Shown here piece by piece: positions 24,489-32,099 of a stretch of 32,099 bases of DNA. This DNA is from Bacillota bacterium (lineage in GTDB: Bacteria > Bacillota > Desulfotomaculia > Desulfotomaculales > JAJYZD01): positions 1 through 32,099 of the forward strand of contig JAJYZD010000004.1 of assembly GCA_021800315.1 (NCBI GenBank), written 5' to 3'. Positions within the stretch are counted from its first letter, which is position 1. Each line of letters starts with the position of its first letter. Made by a program: the position numbers and the translations under genes. Below the pieces are notes generated by a model. The model did not search any database. It was not told where the DNA came from and saw nothing but the letters and a program-made list of their open reading frames with translations.

Positions 24489-26459
24489 ATGGACGTAACC
24501 CTGGAAAAAACGATGATGGAGAAATTCGGCCTACCGGCCGGTGCTGCCGCCGGTGTTCTGGAACTGGTCCGGGAGGATTGCCGGAAGGAAATCCGGGAAG
24601 AACTGGAACAGGAACTGAGGCAGGAAATGGAACAGAGGCTGGAGCAGAAGCTGGGAGAGGTAATCCGGGAACTGACCGAGGTCGAGGAGCGGTACCGGCA
24701 GGTGCTGGAGCTTTCCTCGAGTGCAATCGTGATTCACCGCGATGGCAAGCTGGTTTTTGCCAACAGCAGCGCGGCCCGCATGTGGGGAGCCAAAAGTCCC
24801 GCTGATATGATCAGCGGGGATGTTTTTGACTTTATCCACCCCGATTCCCTGGAAAAAGTTTGGGACCGGATCGGAAAAATGATCACGTTGGGCGTGAGCG
24901 TGGAGCCGATCGACGAAGATTTTCAGGCCAGGGACGGAACTATCTTTAATATGGAGGTGGCGGCTGCTCCCATAACCTATATGGGCGAACCAGCTATCGT
25001 GGTGGTGGCCGAGAACGTAACCCTGCGTAAAGAGATGGTTGCGCTTTTCCAGACCATGTCCGATCACGCTCCCAATGCCATCGCTATTATTCAGGACCAA
25101 AGAATTTGTTACATCAACCGCATGTTTGTCGAGATTAGCGGATATAGTGAAGACGAGTTGATAGGGAAAACCAGCCTCAGTATCATACTGGGGGCCGACC
25201 GTCCGAAGGTCCGGCGTTATTCGGCCAAGATGCTGGCGGGCGAGCGGACCATTCCGTACGAATACCGGGGGGTGAAAAAGAACGGCGAGATCATTTGGCT
25301 CATGGAATCGATGGCGCGGATACAGTACAGGGGCAAACCGGCGATCCTGGCCAATCTCATCGATATCACCGAACGTAAGCAAATGGAGGAGCAGGTCAAG
25401 AACGCGGTGTTGTATGACCGGATGACCGGACATTACAACCGGGTCTACTTCGAAGAGGAAATGCGTCGTCTGGCGAAAGCCCGTCCTCTGCCGGTGAGCG
25501 TCGTGGTTTGCGATGTCGACGGGCTGAAGCTGGTAAACGATACTATGGGCTATGACGCCGGCGACCGGTTGATCAAGGTGGCCGGGGACTTGGTCAGTGC
25601 CTGTACCGGCGGGCGCCATATGGTAGCGAGGATGGGGGCGGGCGAGTTCCATATCCTGCTGTCAGAAACCTCCGCGGCCGCCGTGGCGGGATTTTGCGAG
25701 CAACTGGCCGGACGCATTGAAAAACACAATGTCGATAACCCGGGGCTGCCACTGTCCATGTCCATCGGTATGGCCACCTGGGGCGAAGCGGGTTCGGAAC
25801 AGCCGGATTTGAGCCAGGTGCTCAAGGTAGCATACAGCCACATGTTCCGCGAGAAGATGCTCCACCGGTGGAGCGCGCGCAGCACCATCGTGGAGGCCCT
25901 CATGAAGACCCTGGCCGCCCGCGACATAATTACCCAGGAACACGCCGACCGCATGCTCGATTTGGTGTTGGAACTGGCCAGGGCCACCGGGCTTCCGAAT
26001 CATCGCCTGGCCGATTTGAGCCTTCTGGTCCGCTTCCACGATATCGGCAAGGTTGGTGTGCCCGATTCCATCCTCCTGAAACCCGGCCCGCTCAACCCTG
26101 AGGAAATCGCGGTCATGCGCCGTCATACCGAGATCGGCTGCCAAATCGCCCTTGCCGCCCCCGAACTGGTTCCGGTGGCCGACCTGATCGGCAAGCATCA
26201 CGAGTGGTGGGACGGCAGCGGCTACCACCTGGGCCTGTCTGGCGAGGAAATCCCCGTGGAGTGCCGTATCCTGGCGGTGGTCGACGCTTTTGACGCTATG
26301 ACCAGCGACCGGCCCTACCGCCAGGCCATGACCCAAACCCAGGCCGTGGAGGAGTTGCGGCGGTGCGCGGGCACCCAGTTCGACCCGCGGCTGGTGGAGG
26401 AAATGGTGCGGATCATCGATGCCCGGGGCGGGGAAAAAGAGGGTAACGGCAAGAGGTAG
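24489..26459 (+). CDS. PAS-PAS-GGDEF(degenerate)-HD-GYP(variant) signalling protein
   Basis: Two PAS segments; GGDEF-like YDRMTGHYNRVYFEEEM...ARMGAGEFHILL; HD-GYP-like RFHDIGKVGVPDSILLKPGPL...HHEWWDGSGYHLGLSGEEIPVECRILAVVDAFDAMTSDRPYR. Confidence 0.9.
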   Translation: MDVTLEKTMMEKFGLPAGAAAGVLELVREDCRKEIREELEQELRQEMEQRLEQKLGEVIRELTEVEERYRQVLELSSSAIVIHRDGKLVFANSSAARMWGAKSPADMISGDVFDFIHPDSLEKVWDRIGKMITLGVSVEPIDEDFQARDGTIFNMEVAAAPITYMGEPAIVVVAENVTLRKEMVALFQTMSDHAPNAIAIIQDQRICYINRMFVEISGYSEDELIGKTSLSIILGADRPKVRRYSAKMLAGERTIPYEYRGVKKNGEIIWLMESMARIQYRGKPAILANLIDITERKQMEEQVKNAVLYDRMTGHYNRVYFEEEMRRLAKARPLPVSVVVCDVDGLKLVNDTMGYDAGDRLIKVAGDLVSACTGGRHMVARMGAGEFHILLSETSAAAVAGFCEQLAGRIEKHNVDNPGLPLSMSIGMATWGEAGSEQPDLSQVLKVAYSHMFREKMLHRWSARSTIVEALMKTLAARDIITQEHADRMLDLVLELARATGLPNHRLADLSLLVRFHDIGKVGVPDSILLKPGPLNPEEIAVMRRHTEIGCQIALAAPELVPVADLIGKHHEWWDGSGYHLGLSGEEIPVECRILAVVDAFDAMTSDRPYRQAMTQTQAVEELRRCAGTQFDPRLVEEMVRIIDARGGEKEGNGKR

Positions 26460-26478
26460 GAGAATACCGGGAGGATTC

Positions 26479-27231
26479 TCAGACCTCCTGGAAGACGGCT
26501 TGCAAGGCTTCGACATCGAAACGAAGGTCTGTTTGTTCGGGGTAGGCTACGGTACATAAGTAAGCGCCGAGCTTGAACGTTATGGTTTTGAACTGGGGAA
26601 GATTCTTGAAACGGCATAGAACGCCGTTCGGTTGTTCCTCTATCTGTCCAACCTCGAAGATGCTGTAGGATGCCATCAGACCAACTCTTAGGGCTTTGGA
26701 GAGGGATTCCTTGACTGTCCACAAGAGAGTCAGCATATCCAGGTAGGCGAGCGGGATGCTCCTTAAGAGATATTTTTCCCGGTCTGTTGTTCGTGACTCC
26801 AGTACACCGGTGGTTTCCGGATCGGGCAGTTCAACGTCGATTCCCATGGGAACCGCTTCCGGAAAGGCTATCGCTGCTGCGATATCGTTGGAGTGGGTGA
26901 TGCTGACCTGGATGTTGTGATTAAACAGGCAGGCAATGACCGGCTGACCGAAGATCCCCTGAGATATGGATATATTTTGAAAATTATTTTCGTTCGTCAG
27001 CCGGCAGGTGGCCGTCTTCGCGGAGTATCTCCCCATGAGGTAGCTCTTTTTCCTTTTCTGCGAGCCCAGGGTGTCGAAATATTGCCGCTCTTCCCTGTGC
27101 AGGCAGCCGGCTAACCCCATGTAATAAGAGGAGACCGGGAAATAACAAAAGTAAACCGCCGCTTTGTGGTCTGTTGTCTCAGTCTTCAGGAGTAAATCGT
27201 CAACGTACGTTATGGGCGAATCGTGGTTCAT
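26479..27231 (-). CDS. 4'-phosphopantetheinyl transferase superfamily protein
   Basis: SITHSNDIAAAIAFPEAVPMGIDVELPDPE and LLWTVKESLSKALRVGL (WxxKEA-like); start MNHDSPITYV at 27231, directly downstream of the PKS. Confidence 0.85.
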   Translation of the reverse strand: MNHDSPITYVDDLLLKTETTDHKAAVYFCYFPVSSYYMGLAGCLHREERQYFDTLGSQKRKKSYLMGRYSAKTATCRLTNENNFQNISISQGIFGQPVIACLFNHNIQVSITHSNDIAAAIAFPEAVPMGIDVELPDPETTGVLESRTTDREKYLLRSIPLAYLDMLTLLWTVKESLSKALRVGLMASYSIFEVGQIEEQPNGVLCRFKNLPQFKTITFKLGAYLCTVAYPEQTDLRFDVEALQAVFQEV

Positions 27232-27241
27232 GTCATGGCTG

Positions 27242-30200
27242 CTAATGTTGACGCGCCTCCTGTCGGTCGAAAAGGGTGTATCTTTTGTGGGCGAAGGGGT
27301 AGGCCGGCAACAAGGCCCTTTCATGCCCAAAGTCTTTTTCAAACGCTCTCCAATCGATGTTTACTCCGGTTGTGAACAGTTTGCCGAGGGTGTCGAGGAA
27401 CACTTCCAGGCCGTCGCTGTGCCGGGAGCAGGTGGAGAAGACGCGAATCCTCTCCCGGTCGGGGAGCGAATTCAGCATGTCGCCCAGTATTTTATCCGGT
27501 CCCACCTCGAGAAAAACATCGACACCCTTGTTCCGCATGTAATTGATACCTTCCTCAAACCTGACCGGCGCCGTGCTATGCAGCGACCAGTGGTCCGCAT
27601 CCGGTGGCTGGTTAAGAATACCGCCGCCGACGGTGGAAACGAACGGAATTTGAGGGAGACGGAAGTCGATGCCGTCCATTTCCCTCCGGAAATTCTCCAG
27701 CATAGGCTCTACGAGCGGAGTGTGGGAACCGTGGGCCGGACTGAGTTTCTTGCCCATGATGCCCTTGCCGCGTAAAATGCCCAGAAACCCGGTGATATCT
27801 TCCATGGTCCCGGAAACAACCAGGTGGCTTAAGTTGTAGGCCGCTATGCGGAGGGAACCGCCAAATTGGGCCAGGAGTTGTTCGATGGTGTTTACGTCGG
27901 CGAAGACGGCCGCCATGCCTCCGTTCGAGGAGGAAAGATCGCCCATCAACTTGCCCGTGGCCGCCACCAGCCGGACGGCCACGGGCAACTCCATGGCGCC
28001 GGCCAGGGACGCCGCCACCCATTCGCCGGTGCCGTGACCGATCAGGAAGGATGGTTTGATGCCTATCTGGATCAGGTACTTACCCAGGGCGTAATCCAGG
28101 GCGAATGTCACGGCCTGGGCGAGGCTGGCCGGCCCGATGGTCCTTTCATCGGCATCTTCGCTGTAAATGAGGTCTGTTATTTTAGTTTGCAGAAATGGCG
28201 AAAAGAGCCCCGAGCATGCGTCCAGAATGTCTTTGAAAGATGGCAGACTATCGTACAAAGCCCTGCCCATACCGACGTACTGCGAACCCTGGCCCGTAAA
28301 CATGAAACCTACCTTGGGGGAGGGTTTCGCCTTGGTCGGAACGGCTTCCCTGAGTCTGAACATCAACTCGCGGGGCGAAGATGCTACGGCGTGCGTGCGG
28401 TAGACCAGGGGGGTACGGAGGTTCTCGGAAAAGCAGGCGTCGCCGAGCTGGAAGTCATCCCGGCGCTCCAGGTAATCGGCCAGATCGTGAGCCTTCCGGA
28501 CGAACGCCGCCGGACTGTGGGCCGAAAGACAAAGGACGTGCCGGGGCAAAAGGGGTTTGTCGGTCGCGTCCAACGTTTCCCCCGCTGGTGCCTCTTCCAG
28601 AAGCATATGGCAGTTCGTGCCGCCGAAACCGAAGGAGTCTATGGCGGCCCGCCGCGGTGCACCGGGCTGAACGGGCCAGGCTTTCGCCTTGGTCAGGGGG
28701 TAAAAGGGAGTCTGCTCAAATTTGATCGCTGGATTGGGCGTGTTCAGGTTGATCAGGGGCGGCAGCTTTCCATTGGTAAAGGACAGAATCATCTTGATGA
28801 AGCTGGCTACTCCGGCGCTCCCGATCAGATGCCCGATATTGGTCTTCACCGAGCCGACGGCAATGGATTGCCTGGCGGGAGTCCAGCGGCTGAAGGCGTT
28901 ACTCAGGGCCCGGATTTCGATGGGGTCCCCGATGGCGGTTCCGGTGGCGTGGGCCTCGACGTACTGGATGGTCCCCGGGTCTATCCCCGTTTTGGTATAT
29001 ACTTGTTCGATGACTTCCTTTTGTCCGTCGGGGTTGGGAGACATCACGCCCAGAGCGTGGCCGTCGTTGTTTACGGCGCTACCCTTGACCACCGCCAGGA
29101 CCCGGTCTCCGTCGGCCATGGCCCGCTCCAGGGGTTTGAGCAGGACCAAACCCGCTCCCTCGCCGGGCACGAAACCGTCGGCGCTGGCATCAAAGACCTT
29201 GGCCCGTCCGCTGGCCGATAGAACTCCGGCGCCGCTCAGGAGCAGGTAGGGGCTGGGGGTCAGGATCAGGTTTACTCCCCCGGCCACGGCCATCTCGCAC
29301 TCGCCCTTCCTCAGGGATTCACAGGCGAGGTGGATGGCGACCAGCGATGAGGAGCAGGCGGTGTCGATAACCATGTTTGGTCCGTGGAGATTGAATTCGT
29401 GAGCGACCCTGGCGGCGATCATGTTCATGATGTTGCCCACCGCCATGTTGGGGTGGTTGCCGGGTGAACCGAACCTGCCTTCCCATTCGGCCAGGATGGC
29501 CTGCCGGTCCTTTGCGGCCAGGGCGGCGAAGCTGGCGAGTTCCTGCAAAGCCTGCCCCGCCAGGGAATGGAGGCGTAATTCGTAATAAGTGTTGCCGCTT
29601 GCCCCGATAAAAATCGCTACGCGCTTACCGTCGACATCTTTCTTTGTGTAGCCGGCTCTTTCCAGGAGTTCGAAAAACAACTGGAGAATCAGGCGTTGCT
29701 GGGGATCCATCACGGCAGCTTCGCCCTCCGGTATCTTGAAGAAACCCGGGTCAAACGCATAAGGATCGGCGATGAACGCCCCGGCCTGGCAGCAGGCGTT
29801 GTCCGTTGGCACGTTCCAACGGTCGCTTGGGATATTGCCGATGCTGCAGCGTCCGTCGACCAGGTTGGTCCAGAATTCTTCCGGCGTGGCGGCATCGGGG
29901 AACCGGCAGGCAGTTTCAATTACCGCTATGTCGGCGGCTGAGGACGCCCGGGGCGTTTCAGTACGGTCGTGGCGCGTTGCGCCGGCCCTGCCGGTAAGGG
30001 CGGTTAGATATTCGTCAAGTTGGTTAACAGTGTGGCACTTTATTATGATATCATTGGTCAGACTAAGACCCAGTTCAGTCTCTAAAGCGCCCAAAACCTG
30101 TACAGCCTTAATGGAGGTCCCGCCGAGGGACAAGAACGGCTGATCCATCGGTATGGTGTGGGCCGGCATGTTTAGGACAGTGGACCAGATATCCCTGATT

Positions 30201-32038
30201 GTTTCCCAGTGAACACCGCTCCGGCGCACGGTCGGTTGTTGGTCGTTGTCTTGCTTTCCGGCCGGTTGCAGACGCAACTCGGAAGCGTCAATCACGTGTC
30301 CTGCGTAATCCCCTCGCTTAAAGGCATCGACTAACGCGAACCTTTGTATTTTGCCGCTGGTCGTCTTGGGAATAGATGGCACTTTAATAATATAATCCAG
30401 GGGGATGCCTACGAATTCATTTACCCGGGCCAGTGCCGATGAATAAAGTGACCTTAAGTTCTTAGGGGAGGGAGGATTCTTAATAAAAAGACCTACTTTT
30501 TCCGTGCCAGATACCTCATCGGTCCACCCGCAGACGGCAAACCTAGCGTTTTCCATCCCGTTGACCCCTTCAATCACTTGTTCAACATCATGGGCAAAAC
30601 AGTTCTGACCATTTACGAAGATAATATCCTTAATGCGTCCTGTCACCGCTACACGACCTTCGAGCATGAAGCCGGTATCTCCCGTCTTGAACCAGCCGTC
30701 CTGAAAGGATGCCGCAGTAGCTTCCGGGTTGTTGACATATCCAGCTGTAACATTCTTCCCTCTGATTTGGATTTCCCCAACTGTTCCTTCAGTGACAACT
30801 CGTCCGTCCTGATCTATAATCCTAAGTTCTGTTTCGGGTAAAGGGTAACCTTCATCGACAACAAGTAACGAATCCATGGCTGTTTCGGGCGTCTTTTCCA
30901 CAATGCCTTCGGTTGCAAGTATGGTCCTATTTACCGAATGCACTAGCGGCTGGGTTCCAGGAGGCGGAAATGCTACCGCGAGAGTAGCCTCTGCTAAACC
31001 GTAGACTGGATACATTGCAGTTTTGGATAGACCGGACGAAGCTAGTCGTGTTATGAACTGATAAATAAGGGATGCCGAAATTGGTTCGGCACCGTTAAAA
31101 ATAAGTCTTAGGGAGCTTAAGTCCCATTCAGTAAGACGATCAGTTCTGATGTGTGTAAGGAGATGTCTGTAGCCGAAGTTTGGTGAACATGCTATAGTCA
31201 CATGGTTTTTGGATATCATATCGAACCATAACTCCGGTTTTTTGACAAAAGTTTGGGGCATCATGTTAAATTGTTTTGCACCTAGCACAGTAGGCGCTAA
31301 GTTAAACCCAATTAAACCCATATCATGGGAGTAGGGCATCCAGCTTAAGAATATATCATCGGCAGACCAAAGTGCGTGATTTATTATTCCTTGCATGTTT
31401 ACAAGAAGGTTCTCATGAGAAAGCAGTACACCTTTCGGTGCACTGGTGCTACCAGAACTAAACTGGATGTAAGCTGTGGAAGTAGATGGTGAGAGGTTAA
31501 CCTGGCCATTTTTAACGGTCCTTTGGAAAAAAGATGTATTTAAGATATCGACCCGGCGTACATTTAAAGTAGTCTTGATAATATCCCGCATGCTCCATAT
31601 TGTTGAGTCGGAAAGAATGGCAGGATGGTTAAGCACATTCCACACTGAGAGGAATCTAGTTACTGAAGCGTGTCTTGTGTTGGTGAGAACAGGATATGGT
31701 AGCGGAATAGGGACAATACCGCCAAGTATGCAGGCCCAGAAGTTGACGATGAATTCCGCATTGTCGTTCAATATGAGGAGAGCGTAGTCGCCGGGCTTCA
31801 AGCCGTAGTCCTGCAGGGCGCCTAGGCTTCTCTCCGCCCTGGCGAGGATGGTCTTATAGGAGTAAAACAGCTCCGAGTCATCGTTCTGGATGAAGGTAAT
31901 GCCCCGGTCACCGGAGGCTTGGTCAGCGGCGTCTATGAGGATACGGGCCAGGTTCCCCTTGTTGACGAGGTTCCCCGGAATGCTGCCGCCCTTGGCGATG
32001 GAAAGACGTTGGATCGTGTGGTTATCCATGGTGCCCAT
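27242..32038 (-). CDS. FAAL-ACP-KS-AT type I polyketide synthase
   Basis: FAAL: YIQFSSGSTSAPKGVLLSHENLL, MPYSHDMGLIG, YGLAEATLAVAF; ACP: FLSLGGTSIKAVQVL; KS: DTACSSSLVAIH, EAHATGTAIGDPIE, KTNIGHLIGSAG; AT: FMFTGQGSQYVGMGRALY, LIGHGTGEWVAA. Confidence 0.93.
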   Translation of the reverse strand: MGTMDNHTIQRLSIAKGGSIPGNLVNKGNLARILIDAADQASGDRGITFIQNDDSELFYSYKTILARAERSLGALQDYGLKPGDYALLILNDNAEFIVNFWACILGGIVPIPLPYPVLTNTRHASVTRFLSVWNVLNHPAILSDSTIWSMRDIIKTTLNVRRVDILNTSFFQRTVKNGQVNLSPSTSTAYIQFSSGSTSAPKGVLLSHENLLVNMQGIINHALWSADDIFLSWMPYSHDMGLIGFNLAPTVLGAKQFNMMPQTFVKKPELWFDMISKNHVTIACSPNFGYRHLLTHIRTDRLTEWDLSSLRLIFNGAEPISASLIYQFITRLASSGLSKTAMYPVYGLAEATLAVAFPPPGTQPLVHSVNRTILATEGIVEKTPETAMDSLLVVDEGYPLPETELRIIDQDGRVVTEGTVGEIQIRGKNVTAGYVNNPEATAASFQDGWFKTGDTGFMLEGRVAVTGRIKDIIFVNGQNCFAHDVEQVIEGVNGMENARFAVCGWTDEVSGTEKVGLFIKNPPSPKNLRSLYSSALARVNEFVGIPLDYIIKVPSIPKTTSGKIQRFALVDAFKRGDYAGHVIDASELRLQPAGKQDNDQQPTVRRSGVHWETIRDIWSTVLNMPAHTIPMDQPFLSLGGTSIKAVQVLGALETELGLSLTNDIIIKCHTVNQLDEYLTALTGRAGATRHDRTETPRASSAADIAVIETACRFPDAATPEEFWTNLVDGRCSIGNIPSDRWNVPTDNACCQAGAFIADPYAFDPGFFKIPEGEAAVMDPQQRLILQLFFELLERAGYTKKDVDGKRVAIFIGASGNTYYELRLHSLAGQALQELASFAALAAKDRQAILAEWEGRFGSPGNHPNMAVGNIMNMIAARVAHEFNLHGPNMVIDTACSSSLVAIHLACESLRKGECEMAVAGGVNLILTPSPYLLLSGAGVLSASGRAKVFDASADGFVPGEGAGLVLLKPLERAMADGDRVLAVVKGSAVNNDGHALGVMSPNPDGQKEVIEQVYTKTGIDPGTIQYVEAHATGTAIGDPIEIRALSNAFSRWTPARQSIAVGSVKTNIGHLIGSAGVASFIKMILSFTNGKLPPLINLNTPNPAIKFEQTPFYPLTKAKAWPVQPGAPRRAAIDSFGFGGTNCHMLLEEAPAGETLDATDKPLLPRHVLCLSAHSPAAFVRKAHDLADYLERRDDFQLGDACFSENLRTPLVYRTHAVASSPRELMFRLREAVPTKAKPSPKVGFMFTGQGSQYVGMGRALYDSLPSFKDILDACSGLFSPFLQTKITDLIYSEDADERTIGPASLAQAVTFALDYALGKYLIQIGIKPSFLIGHGTGEWVAASLAGAMELPVAVRLVAATGKLMGDLSSSNGGMAAVFADVNTIEQLLAQFGGSLRIAAYNLSHLVVSGTMEDITGFLGILRGKGIMGKKLSPAHGSHTPLVEPMLENFRREMDGIDFRLPQIPFVSTVGGGILNQPPDADHWSLHSTAPVRFEEGINYMRNKGVDVFLEVGPDKILGDMLNSLPDRERIRVFSTCSRHSDGLEVFLDTLGKLFTTGVNIDWRAFEKDFGHERALLPAYPFAHKRYTLFDRQEARQH

Positions 32039-32099
32039 CTGGTGTTCCCACCTGTTCTTTCATTACCTAAATGATGAAACGCTTCATGCCTGATCTTCC

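Noticed and set aside
27866-29221. 451-aa plus-strand ORF opposite the PKS
   Set aside because: Antisense to the KS-AT region with clear catalytic motifs on the minus strand; composition is typical of shadow ORFs.

Overview
The window is GC-rich, mostly syntenic chromosome, probably from an anaerobic Peptococcaceae-like Firmicute (Pelotomaculum/Desulfotomaculum-type; this assignment is inference). From left to right it contains: (i) the C-terminus of an IscB-like (OMEGA) nuclease cut by the window edge; (ii) a benzoyl-CoA lower-pathway cluster (bamA/oah, dch, had) plus a 2-hydroxyacid dehydrogenase and a MazG-like pyrophosphohydrolase; (iii) a HEAT-repeat-like protein; (iv) a ~4.4 kb decayed integrative element bounded by a perfect 78-bp direct repeat (att-like), carrying an intact BrnT/BrnA toxin-antitoxin, a primase fused to a serine-recombinase remnant, an excisionase-like HTH gene and a multiply broken tyrosine integrase; (v) an AMP-forming acyl-CoA synthetase whose 3' hairpin overlaps the att repeat; (vi) a cobalamin riboswitch with cobS-cobT; (vii) murI; (viii) a low-GC two-gene islet encoding a 70-aa protein and a PaREP1/HEPN-like protein; (ix) an MTA/SAH salvage operon (mtnP-like, mtnA, ahcY-like, class II aldolase, MTA/SAH deaminase); (x) a PAS histidine kinase and a PAS-PAS-GGDEF(degenerate)-HD-GYP(variant) protein; (xi) a FAAL-ACP-KS-AT polyketide synthase with a PPTase, in which the AT nucleophile motif reads GHGTG rather than GHSxG. 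The best candidates for follow-up are the decayed att-bounded element, the inosine-type MTA/SAH salvage operon, the FAAL-PKS with an apparently Ser-less AT, the HEPN islet and the IscB terminus.
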